Source of the DNA: Takakia lepidozioides
Lineage: Eukaryota > Streptophyta > Takakiopsida > Takakiales > Takakiaceae
DNA length: 64,000 nt
Reading direction: 5' to 3'
NCBI GenBank assembly: GCA_030704615.1
Contig: CM060733.1
Location: 11,038,001 to 11,102,000 of the forward strand
Shown here: piece by piece, positions 32,402 to 43,329 of the stretch
How positions within the stretch are numbered: position 1 is the stretch's first letter
Layout: each line of letters opens with the position of its first letter
Made by a program: the position numbers and the translations under genes
Notes under the pieces: generated by a model
What the model was told of the DNA's origin: nothing
What the model saw: only the letters and a program-made list of their open reading frames with translations
The model's database searches: none

Positions 32402-35400
32402 GGGCCTTTTAAGGCCAAGAGGTGGTGGACACAACACTGGGAAAAGTTGGACTTGACTCTTCCACGACAGAACTGATGTTTTTGGAGACAGTGCGGGCTG
32501 TCTCTGTTGTGCCAGCTGTTGCAAGTGTTCCCTCAAAGTGAGTGTTTCTCTCCCATTTAGCTTTTGATCTTACATGTGCTTGCTCTCAATTAGACTTTTG
32601 AACATGTATGTGCAACTATGTCCTACTATTATTCTTGAAAGCAATTTATGATCTCAAAAGAAAGGGGGAAGCTCGTTTGGGGGCAGGGACATGTATGAGG
32701 CCATCCTTAAAGGCATACAGGTTTCACAGTCGCTGGAATTGACAGTGGCCAGTTTCCAGCTGCTCCATGACCTTGACCTGGTCTGTTATTATTTGCAAAA
32801 CCCTTGTTCACATTATGTTGGAATTTCCGTCTTATTTCACTCAGATTAGCTTTATGATTCCCTTGTTGTTTCTAATTACAATTTTTGTATTGAGTGGCAC
32901 AGAAGCATAGGCTGCACAAGGATGAGTAAGATGACGTATCAGCCTGTACTTATCAGTATATCATGGAACTGTAGGGTCGCATTCAATGTAACTATTCAAG
33001 CTGGTGGGGTTGTGCTGCAGCGTCATCCACATGTGACAGTTCGGGCCATTGAAGGGGCATCAGATAAAGGTGTACATTGGGAGCTTGTCAAGAACAAGGT
33101 AGCACCGGCCTTCAGCTTTGAAGGTTTGGAGAGTTTGCTTAAATTGCAAAGGATTAGCTGAAGTTGAGTAGAATCAGGCTTCTTATCTACGGCTATTGAA
33201 GGGTGGCAGGAAGAGGTGTGGTCACCATTTGACCAAACATTTCAGGAGTTTGAGGATATGGGGGGAGAAATGGCTGCGCGGGAAGGAAAGTTTGCGCTCA
33301 AAGTTCCAATGGTGATAACTGACTGCTCTCACATCTTATTGATTCAGGGGTGCTGTGTATGGTGAATTTTGGTGGCCAAAATATAATCGCAAAACTTTGA
33401 CTGTACGCTTTTCCACCAGTTTTGAGTAGCTAGCCATCCTCTGTTTGAATGTAAGTGGTGCCAGGGTTTGGACATTAAAGCGATATTTGTAGCGAAACAA
33501 TGTGACTGAGGGAGATGGATGGAGGGGTGTAGGATCTCTTCAGGCTGCTGGAGTGCATTGCTGATGATATGCATGGAAGTCAAGCCAAGGTTGTCAAGAA
33601 GAAGAAGGTTGCTCAGAAGAAGAAGGTTGCTCATGACGTCGACACCTCTGCTCAAGATGCAAGTGTAGTAAGTCACTCAAACTTATGTGGGCGGGACCTT
33701 GTTATCGGGGCAAATAATTCAGATAGGTTAAGGCAACAACAATGCTGAAACCCACATAGGAATCACAGTTGAAATTTGAAAAATGTGTGAAAATTGTGTT
33801 GAAGTATGTGTCTTCTTTCCTCCTTTCTGCATCTTGTCTTTTGTATGACAATTCTCTACACTTGCACCTGGGCATGTTGATTATTTTCTAACAATGTGAA
33901 GTTGTTCAATCACCTCATGAATTGTGAAGCAGCATGTTAATTTGGGCTGTGAGGGTCACGTTATCAAAGGCTGGCTTGTTGGTGTGGGGCAGAAGCCAGT
34001 GAGAGTCTTGATGCTGCGCTGGTTGGTTGGCCTTCTCCAGTTTGACTTGCAGTCACGATTGCGTGTTGTCCAAGGTCAGCACTTTGGAGATTTGTTTTCT
34101 AACTGCTAACTAACCAAGGGGTTTTTGCCTGCTCCACGGGACAACAATGACATTCTATGCAGTTCACTTCCATAAAATTAGAGGCCACTAGTATGTGCTT
34201 TACATGTCAGTAGATGGTTGGAAAAAGTAGGAATAAAACTCATTTGTCATTAGGGTGTTTTCTTCACTGTTATGTTCAGCATTTCGATACTTGATTAATA
34301 AACTGAAGAAGATATTAGACAGCTAGCTGGTTTGACTTTTATCACTCTTTCCACCATTATACCATTACAAAGCTTGCTCAAAGTTTGTGTGCAGTGACTT
34401 GCATTCACTTTCTCCCCATCTTCATTTTACTGGCCGTTTCTCCTGTAGAGTTTCATCAGAGGTTAACAGTTCATTTCTGAAGCCCAAATGTGGTTGGGCT
34501 AACTTCTTGATATTTCCACTATAAGTTTGGTGTTGTCCAGGAGACCTTAGCCAACTCTCTGTAGTGAAGGCATCCCTACTCCGACGACTTCTGGCGGTCA
34601 GTGTCACTTGTTCTCTTTGGAAATAAGCTTTCCTTATTTATCTGTTTTCCATGGGTGGAGAGAGTAGATGTGGGATAGGAAGATTGCTTTCCAAGGATGC
34701 AGTTGAGGTGATGATATGTGTAATGGTTTGTAGGCATAAACGATTAGGATGGACCCCTACGTGACTTCCTTGGCACTATTATTTCAGAGTCATGCATATG
34801 ACCTGAAAGCTAAAGTATGACCTCTTCTGGTCAAATGCCATTAAGGCGACGTGGGATGTTGTCATGTCAGGGGCCGTATTGTACAACCATCAAGCCATTT
34901 CTGGATAATTTGCTGCGCATCATAGCAGGGACAAGTGAGCTGTTAGAGGAGGAAGACACGGAGATGGATCTCATGGAACAGGATGGGCATGCTCAAGGAG
35001 TCAGCACCAGCTTAGGAACAGATTTTTGTACTTCAAAGCGTGATTGCAACTATCTCGCTCAGACTCTTCTTGGCATGGTATGATCCACTTAAGTTGCTGA
35101 GTATTTAGTTGCAAAGATGATTGCAGAATCACGTCTTTTGTTGAACTGAACTTAGTGTGTGGAAGGAAGGTGATGGAGCTGGACACTTACAAGGCATGGA
35201 GTGATGGCCGGCATGGGACAGAGCGGCAGGATAGTTCAGGGCAAGTATCTTTGTCTTGCCTCTAAAGCTGTGTTTATACATACAGATATGATGGATCCAT
35301 GGACATGTATGCAATAGATTTTGGACAGAGCAACTTGGTGTGCGGATGCCAATGTGATCGCAGAGGTGGATACCTGATACACACTGATTGTTGTCAGCAG

Positions 35401-36842
35401 AAGACACTTCTTGGACAAAGTAACAAACATACTGCATTACAACCAGTTGCTGTTGTATCCTTTACTGCAGGTACCTTTCATGTTGCAGTGCTATGAACAA
35501 TGGAATACATCTGATGTAGCAGATTGTGAATTTTTCTTTTACTTATAGATAGAGGAGAAGTGCCCGAGGTTACTGTGCTTGTCATAAGGTTGTGACCACT
35601 GGTGAACACTTAGTTGGGTGGAGTAGGAGGCCATGCCACGGCTGGTTGATACGCTTGACAAACAATAAAGGGTGACAGGATGAGAGAGGACGTATGTACT
35701 TGAATGTTTGCTTTGCCATCGCTTAGATGCTGTACTCTTATTTTCCTGTGGTATGAGTAACTTCATTGGCAGGAGAGGGAGAGAGATGAACTGTGGGTTC
35801 TTCATTAGATTGAGAGGTAAGGAAATGGAAAGAGAGAAGGGGGGTGGTGAGGCTATCCCGTGTTCAAAAATTGGGGATTGAAGGGAAGCAGTGGTGGATG
35901 TAGGCTCTGGAAAGTCCACATCTCAAGTTGAGAGTCATCCTCAGCTACTTCATGACTCACACTCCAAAGGTGTGTACTGGGCCTAACACCTCATCTGCGA
36001 CTTTCTCTTATTTCTCTTTTCAAAGTTTAACTAAGAATGTCTTGGTTTTATACCAGGAAAAACAAGTGGCCACAAAAGTAGTTCACTGTTATGGTTGTGT
36101 GGGTCGGATGGGATTCTGGGGCCAGGCTATCCAGGAGGATTTGAAGGGGATTGGCACTGTGCAAGAGTTGCTAGTGTGCGTGGCAGGTGCCAAGGAGAAC
36201 AGAAATGTTTGTAAACCTTTCACACCACACGAACTGCAGCTGTTGCTGACATATGCCTTTCAGGTTTACTGCTCTGTTACCAATTCTCAACTGATACCCA
36301 CCTTGATTGTTGGGCACGTAGCTTGTCACCTTTGCCATGTGTTAGTTTTTCGTTTGAGAATTGATTTAGTCACAAAAGAGGCCAGCACTTCTAGCAAAGA
36401 AGAGGCTTTCATTTTCCATTTAAAGGGCCAAGACCCCAAATCAAACTATATTATACTATTTTACCTACACTTAGGCGAATAACAGGCCCAAGTGCACATG
36501 GCTCTTGCTTCTGTAGCCTCTTGTGCAGTTCTATTGGATTTCTTTCTGAAAATGCAGTTTGTGGTCTGTATTCGAGAGCAAAGGCATTTTTGGAGCTCCA
36601 TTACCAACAGAAGGTGGAGGTGGGCGAGGTTGCATCAACCTCCAGAGCAGACTTGGCCCACGTTTGTGAGTCACTGCGTGCAGCTTTTGCAAACCTCCAA
36701 CGCTTGATGAGGTCAGTAATTAGACTAAACGAGGAATTTCTTGTGTATACTCATGTGACTTGATGCGCTTAGTGTTGCTGTGAGAAAGCAGAATGTGGAA
36801 GGGATAAAGGTGATGGTGCAACTCTTGCAGAGACTCTGGTGA
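31335..36842 (+). CDS. SNI1: SNI1, SMC5/6-complex subunit and repressor of systemic acquired resistance
   Basis: Exons: 31335-31412, 31841-32027, 32471-32537, 32687-32780, 33021-33098, 33210-33311, 33533-33667, 33993-34074, 34541-34596, 34788-34814, 34871-35077, optional 35170-35244, 36057-36263, 36611-36711 and 36773-36842. They join in phase into about 496-521 residues, somewhat longer than Arabidopsis SNI1 (about 430). SNI1 is a helical-repeat, Nse6-like partner of the SMC5/6 DNA-repair complex, found genetically as a negative regulator of immunity. Recognition rests on FLETVRAVSVVP, MYEAILKGI with SLELTVASFQLL, EEVWSPFD, MLRWLVGLLQFDLQSR, ASLLRRLLA, ELQLLLTYAFQ and a C-terminal AHVCESLRAAFANLQRL. 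The N-terminus MSPRKRKAGDG is basic, NLS-like. A lysine-rich insert (KKKKVAQKKKVA) in exon 7 is not something I recall from angiosperms. A LINE fragment sits in intron 2. Exon 12 has a weak acceptor and is uncertain. Confidence 0.83.
32211..32400 (-). mobile_element. Old LINE 3' end in a GA tract (SNI1 intron 2)
   Basis: The body 32220-32368 encodes the diverged C-terminus of the LINE ORF2 on the minus strand (FLKTIWKAQTN, KGKSHYWSEPLTKV, then the terminal CCCATGAGTAC). It is bordered by 9-bp GAGAGAGAA repeats (32211-32219 and 32369-32377) and a (GA)n run continuing to about 32400. It is more diverged than the copies at 23, 28.7 and 43 kb. Confidence 0.8.
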
Positions 36843-39800
36843 GCTCCATCCAGCAGCAGACCATGCATTATTCATATCAGAAGCTCTCTCCAACAACTTG
36901 TCGTCCTAGCATGCAAGCTTTTGCATAAGGTTTGCCCACTCACCCAGATAATCTTGGAGCATTCAAAGCGATGCGCTGTGTCAGTGGACTCACAAACACA
37001 GTTTTGTTTCAATCTCATTCTCCCAATTGTAAAGAAAAATGTGTTTGACACAGGTTACTGAACATCTTGCGATCTAATTTAGAGATTAGCTTGTGGGAAT
37101 TTGTGAAGACAGTTTTTGAGAGAGTTTCTGAGAGTCTCTGTAGAACGTCATGACTACCACTGTACTTCAAAGACTCGAATCTTCATGTACATTCATACAA
37201 CAAAGCAGAATGAGCATGCCGGGATTGGTGGTGTTGTCTGCAGACTTGGCAGCCTGTACAAAAAGTACCCTCCAGCTCTAATCAACCATTTTGGCTACAG
37301 TGGGTGGATTTGATTCCACTACGGAAGAGAAGGCCGAAACAGCCCATGCTTTTGAGGGGCTGTTCCTGACCACAAAGTACATTGGTGAATGACCTCGTGT
37401 CAGGGAAGCAGCTAGCTTTTCTTTCACCCAAGGAGGATTCCACCAATCCCCAAAGGACCTCTTGTGCACTCTGCTTATGTCTGTAGTCTGGTGATCTCTG
37501 ATTGGTCTGTGAAAACATGCAGCCGAGCGGCCATGGTTGGCTCCCAAGTACCTGGTAAACACCAGGAGAAACCCTTGGGCAATTCATCTTTACTGCCTGC
37601 TTAGTAAGAACACGTAAGTTATGATACTGACAGGAAGAGCCACTTTTGCAGAACAGGCAAACTCCTTAAAATCATACCTGAAGAAAGGGCACCTTGCCAA
37701 GACAGTTGTCCCGGCATTGTGAAGAATCTCAAGTGAATCTTTGCAGTGCTGTTCCATGCTCCATGATTGACCTTTGCGCAGAAACTCAACAGCATCAGAA
37801 CTGTGAGAGGTCCTGAAAAGGTGGATTGCAAGTGGAGCTTTCAACAACATGCATGCAAGTCACTCTGTTCACCTTTCGGTCTCCATTGTCCCACCATAGA
37901 CTCGGGTTTGAAAAATATTCTTTCCAAAGCTTTCCATCATTTCTGTTTTTGATTTTCGGATATTTACCTTAAACCCAACTGTGTCACATGCATCTTGGTA
38001 CATGTTCACCAACGACTCACAAATGAGCAAGAAAATGAGCAAGACCCTCACGAGTCCTGCGTCTCACACATCCATGTAGTTGAGTGGGGCAGTGGCTTCA
38101 GTACTCTGCATTTCAAAATACAGATCAAAGGCGAATTCGTCGACAACCTGCCACCTCTCCTAAAACTCATCAAATCCACCAGCTAGGTCATCTACATCTA
38201 TTGGCCCTGTAACCAAGCTCCTCAACCTGAGCTGCCTTCACATCAATTTTGCCATTGGCACCTTCCCCCCATGTGATCAAAGAGCCTGCAAACAGGGCAG
38301 CTGCATCACCAATCTTTCTTACAAGTCAAAACAGTCAGCCCGCTTTGTCACCACTGCGTCACACCCCAACCCAACCAAGCCCATGTCTTTCGAGTCTTTG
38401 TGCCCTGGATTTTGGCACAGCTCCTTGTCTTTCACATATTGTTCATCAAAAGAGCTACCTGGCACCTGCAGACCATAGCGGCCAGTGGCATTTACAAATT
38501 TCAAGCCACATTCCATATTTGTCACATTCTGCAGATCATGGCCCTCAATTCCACCACTCTCTTTTGCAAATGTACAACATCCCAGAAAATTTTGTCTGAA
38601 GCCTTTACTATGTCCATTCACTGTACTGTAAGAGAGACAGTTCTCTATGGCACTGCCTGCTGCTTCAGACAGAAGCCTGCTTGCAGCACAATTGGGAAAA
38701 GGAAAATCTTTGTCACTGGGAAGGTTCCAGCTCCTTGTTGTGACTGGTGCTGAGAGCTCTGCCCCAACGGGAGGCACATGAACACCAAGAGCTTGAAAAC
38801 ATAGAGAATGAAACAAACTTAATGTGGACGGACCAACCAAGTTGGATGGTCCCGTCCATCCAACATCCAGTATAAAGAGCGAGCACGTCCTTAGTATCGT
38901 CATAACTCTTATGCTCTTCCAAAATGGACTTGAGCATTGCTCACAAGGACGTGCTTGTTGTTGCATTGAGAAGGGCGGGGAGTTGGTTGCACAGTTTGAT
39001 GTCGTGCTAAAGAGGTTTCGGATGTGCTTGCATCTATGGATCATTGAAGAATGCCTCCGAGGTATTGGCATCTTACCAAGTTGCATCAAAGGGTTTGGAG
39101 GTGGAGGCATCTTCGCACGTTCTAGAGAGCCTCATCAGGTCCCTGGTTCCGCTGTGAAGAATGATCTTGGCCACAAGGGACGGGTGGGGTGCTTGAACAC
39201 CAACCGCGACCCCTAGAAGGGCTTCGCGAAAAAACAAAAACAAAATAACGGTCCTTTTGGACCCACCCACGCCGGTTGGGGAAAAGTTTAGGGCTTGAAA
39301 AATGGTCTCTATCAAGCCCTATCAGTGGCAAATTTGATCAAAATGGCGATGATTAATACTATAGCTACAGAGTCCAAAAAAAGTGGACTGGCTACCGTAT
39401 TCCAAGCCAAGCCACCAGACTGAGCACCAAGAGAATAGGACTTCAAAGTTCCTAGGTCTTTGTGGGATGCTCCCATCGTGCTTGCCATAGCTTTACAGGG
39501 TATCAAGTATAGCCAGGCCACACATGACGGATGCAAAGCCTGAACACAGTTCCCATAACGCAGGACCTTGGTGCGTAGCGGTGTCAGGCCGTCCCTAAAC
39601 GCCTGGCGGGGCGTCCCCTCGACAAGTAGTTTTCTAACGCAAGAAAACCTTGTGGAGATGGAAGTGCGTTCCTCGAATGCTGCAACCTGTAGTAGGGCGC
39701 CACCAATGTGGGAAGGCGCCACGTGAGCAGGAAAAGGAGGAAATAAGGTTGCACTAACCTCACCGTCTGCCTTGTTGGATCTTAGCAACCAATCCCTGCT

Positions 39801-40762
39801 GTTGAAAATGGGTCCCACCAAGGAAGGATGGGGCTTGTGTGGCCGCTCCCTTGCAACGTTGGGAAGACGCCGTTCTTCGACGTGCGTCCTGCCAACGGAG
39901 GAAAATGGTATGTGTGCCTGGCCATCAACCCCTCATCGTTGGCAGTCGGTGAATAAAACCAAACTCTGGTGTCCGCTTCAAAAAAAAGTGAGATGACAGA
40001 TGTAGATGAGCAGGTAGACATGTACTTAGCAGAATAGAAGCTACAATCCAACATTCCTGGTTCCAAGCTATGCATGCATCCAATCAGCCTCTGGTATTGT
40101 GTGGTATCTGTGATCTGAAACTTTATCATCAAGATGTAAATGAAGGTGTCAAGGACTAGATTAGACACTCTCGGCTATCCCTGTGGGTTAGACTAATGAT
40201 AAACCAGTCAGCGGAATACTTGACCAATCAGGATCATTTTTCATGAATGGACCTCTACGTTGTAGATGTGCACTGTACAATACAATACAATGGCCACCCT
40301 ATTGATTCTTTGATATTCTAGTTGGTATGCTTGCTGTTCAGTGTTCATATCACTTTTAATTATAGAAGGGTGTTTTGGGAGAGAAGACTACATAAGAGCC
40401 ACTGTACCCAACTGCCACCCTTATGGGGGGGGAGGAAGGATTCATCTGTTTTGGGGACATATTGGACATGTTTCATAAGTACTTATGATAAAACATTGGG
40501 TCTGCAACCACACATTGACACAGAAGGAAGGAATTTGTGACTGTGGGTGCAGCACGGAATGTGTTAAGTTAGAACGTTAGAAGTTAGAACCAACACAGCT
40601 TTGAAATTCAGTTACTGGAGAGCATGAAAACTCTGCTTCAGTTTGTAGGCTGCCCAGAGCAGGGGAAGAAGGTTGAAGACTGTAAAGGGGGCGAGCGTGC
40701 CACCTACGTTCGCTTCTGTGTTAAGTTGTTGAAGTAGGGGTGGAGGGCGGAAGGAAGAGAAG
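36843..40762. other. About 4 kb without a recognised gene
   Basis: The longest frames are on the minus strand: 263 codons (39110-38319, see separate entry), 169 codons (39821-39312) and about 100 codons (37587-37282). None shows a domain I know. At 39950-39988 a sequence with an AATAAA signal (GTGAATAAAACC) is followed about 25 bp later by an A run, which could be the end of a retroposed copy or a transcript 3' end. The sequence at 40420-40435 has a G8 run. Immediately before 40763 the DNA is GA-rich, as expected for a 5' UTR. Confidence 0.35.
38319..39110 (-). CDS. Uncharacterised 263-codon ORF
   Basis: Open from MPPPPNPLMQLGKMPIP to CDAVVTKRADCFDL. The middle has segments such as MECGLKFVNATGRYGLQVPG that look protein-like, but no domain is recognised and no homologous neighbour exon is seen. 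It could be a chance frame or part of a decayed element. No promoter or splice evidence was found. Confidence 0.2.
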   Translation of the reverse strand: MPPPPNPLMQLGKMPIPRRHSSMIHRCKHIRNLFSTTSNCATNSPPFSMQQQARPCEQCSSPFWKSIRVMTILRTCSLFILDVGWTGPSNLVGPSTLSLFHSLCFQALGVHVPPVGAELSAPVTTRSWNLPSDKDFPFPNCAASRLLSEAAGSAIENCLSYSTVNGHSKGFRQNFLGCCTFAKESGGIEGHDLQNVTNMECGLKFVNATGRYGLQVPGSSFDEQYVKDKELCQNPGHKDSKDMGLVGLGCDAVVTKRADCFDL

Positions 40763-42079
40763 ATGGGCTCCAGTCAAGATCAACACAGTGTTAGCTTCTT
40801 GAGAAGCTCCAAGTCGAAGCGCAAGGAGAAAGAGCAGAAGAAGCTGCAGTTCGGTACAGGTGTAGGCTGGGGGAAGGGGAAAGTCGAGCCGGTTCCCACA
40901 GTGATGCCGATCGTATCTGTATCTCACGATCGCACCAAGGATATTTTTTCTCGGAAGGAGAACCGAGAGAGTCCGGATGGTGAACATGGGCACAGAGGGT
41001 GCTGTCGTGGGCAATGGGTTTCAATACTCGATGTGGCTGAACAGCTGAGTAAGCCTCAAGGGCTGCCTGGGGGACGGCTGTTTCCTATTCCCAAGAGGAC
41101 CCCCAATCTGACACTCACAGTGGACTCTGCTATGGGAATTGTGGAGAAGCTGAGTAAGCCTGAAGGGCTGCCTGGGGGAGGGTTATTTCCTCTTCCCAAG
41201 AGCACTCCCAACCTGAAGAACCTGCCACCCTCACTGGGGTCTGCTATGGGAATTGTGGAGAAGCTGCAGGCAAGTGGCCTCATTACTGACATTCAATCCA
41301 ACCAGGTAGCATTTGCACGAAACTCTGAAAGTAGTTGGCGGAGAAAGATAGAGGCAGAGGATGTGGTCATTGCCCGCGTTGGACGAACGTGTTATTTGTG
41401 TCGTACTCTTGAGCACCGCTCCCACGTAATAGGAAATTCCCCGGAGCATGCAAACTTAGCCCGACATTGCAACAAACTTTCGCAGAATTTAACTAGAATG
41501 GAATCGGGTGTATATGTCAAGGCTGTCACTGTTGATTTCAGTACTCCAGTCCCTACTCTGCCATCAAGAGAGAGATAGAATGAGTAAATCAAAGCCAAAA
41601 TAGCTGATGGGGCAAGAATGCCATAACAAAGAAAAAACTAGCAATCCAGGGTTAAATCCCTGCACGTGACGGAACCCCAAGTTTAGCTGCCAAGGAACTC
41701 TAATGCCTCTCCCACGTATGAGCAGTCTCTCATCATACAGAGAGAGAAGGAAAGAACGGATCATAATCCACAAGAAGGATGAAAGAAACATAATACACAG
41801 GAAGAAGGGAAGCAAACTTGCTCACTTGAGAACAGTCTGCTAGGTAAATCAGCATGGATCCCCCTGCAACCAACCCCTCAAATACAGTGCTACTCTTTGG
41901 GTCAAGATAACGTAGGAAGGTAACGAAGCTGTGTTCCTCCCTCTTTCACGACTCTCCCTTAACCCTCTCCCAACATTGTTAGGCATCACTATCTCTGTCA
42001 GATCTTGGTATTTGGGTTTTGGAAATCTTTTGGAAGATTCCTGGTCACATAGAAAGTTCAGGCCTATTTTGGATGTAGG

Positions 42080-42136
<57 letters not shown>

Positions 42137-43127
42137 GCATGGATGGGCACTAAGACATTCTATGGTTGCAGGCTATTCGCGCAGAGAGTTTTGACCCTGA
42201 GGTAGCACTGAAGCTATTACAGACACAGCACAGAGAAACTCTAAGTGAGGCCTCGCTAAATCACCAAAGCTCAGCTTTGGAAATAACCAGGCAAGCTGGT
42301 GGTGATCATGTTCATTCTCATAGAGGGATGGCTCCTGCATGCAGATTAAAAACTCCTGAGTTCTATTCGACAGCACAGCTGTTGGCAAAAGTGCAGGAGG
42401 TGCACAAAGAACCATTTGATGTGCCAAGAGCTTTGCAGGCACACTAATCTTTGAGCCATTCTTTTCTCCCTTTCTATGCTGAAGTGCAGAAACCTCTAAG
42501 GATTATAATCTTTTCTGTTCTAGATGGTGTTACTTTTTGACTTGCCACTGAACTTGGTACAACTATACCCACTAAACAAGGACTGAGTTTTTACTAATCT
42601 GTGCGAGGAGGGATTAATGACTCCATATCTAGATGCCTGTAAGTTGGTAGATGCACTGCTATTTGAGATACAACAAGAAGATACCAAAGGGTCTAAGGCA
42701 ACAGCACCCTACATTTTAGACAGAAAACATCTCACTGTATTAGGATTATCCAGTGCACTTAAGAGGACTACAAGATTCTTCTCCTTACTGGCACTTTACA
42801 TACAGGTGGCAAATGAGACAGGAATGGCACTCGATAAAGAAAAGGAGTCTGAACTTGAAAAGGTTCTGGCAGGTAACAGTAGTCATATTGTTGGCCCCTT
42901 TCTGAGGAGTGAAGGATACAGGAGAAGACGTGTCCGTCATGAGTATTCAAACCTCAGCAAAATCATTGAGCCTCCAGACTCTGTTATGGCACAATTTGCT
43001 CCCAGGTTGGACTCTTATGGCATACTATTATTGCTCAGTAACTCAGTAATATTACTCAATAACTCAGTGTCATGGAGCCTTACCATGTAAGTTGACCTTT
43101 GGTTTGTTTCAGGAGAGTGGGAAACCA
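40763..43127 (+). CDS. Uncharacterised spliced gene with internal N-terminal repeat
   Basis: The first exon begins ATG at 40763 and is lysine-rich (SSKSKRKEKEQKKLQFG). It runs to a CAG|GTAGCA donor near 41305. It contains two copies of a 35-38 residue unit, LSKPQGLPGGRLFPIPK... and LSKPEGLPGGGLFPLPK..., each followed by SAMGIVEKL (DNA about 41041-41145 and 41146-41260). A probable second exon starts after GTTGCAG| near 42171, AIRAESFDPEVALKLLQTQH, in phase with the first. A later open segment (42617 to about 43090) encodes ACKLVDALLFEIQQED and KEKESELEKVLAG, and may be further exons. The F-D-P-x-x-x-L-K-L-L pattern recalls vesicle-tethering subunits, but that is too weak for a name. LINE copy 2 lies immediately downstream and may interrupt the gene. 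Confidence 0.45.
42084..42133. repeat. (CT)25 microsatellite
   Basis: Uninterrupted CT repeats of about 50 bp lie in the presumed first intron of the uncharacterised gene. This is the longest CT tract in the window without an adjoining LINE copy. Confidence 0.95.
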
Positions 43128-43282
43128 GGTAGATGCACACTGTGTGGCGGTGCTCCCCAAGCAGCCCTCAGTGTCAGACCTTTGGGTGTCATCCAATCAT
43201 TGCCCACAGGTGTGTCTCTTTCTCTCTCGGTTCTACTGTGTTGTTCTCCTATATCACTTCAATCCTTTGAGCCTCCCATGGA

Positions 43283-43285
<3 letters not shown>

Positions 43286-43327
<42 letters not shown>
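43286..43327. repeat. (CT)n tract and LINE target site
   Basis: About 36 bp of CT repeats end in CAGCATG. The last 14 bases (43314-43327, TCTCTCTCAGCATG) recur exactly at 46332-46345 on the far side of LINE copy 2, so the insertion was inside this tract. Confidence 0.93.

Positions 43328-43329
<2 letters not shown>

Noticed and set aside
32903-32925. Alternative SNI1 exon KHRLHKD with a good GTAAGA donor
   Set aside because: Its phase does not join to the next recognisable SNI1 exon, whereas 33021-33098 joins perfectly on both sides.
39312-39821. 169-codon minus-strand ORF with a hydrophobic C-terminal segment
   Set aside because: No family resemblance, neighbouring exons or promoter; overlapping frames on the other strand are equally open.
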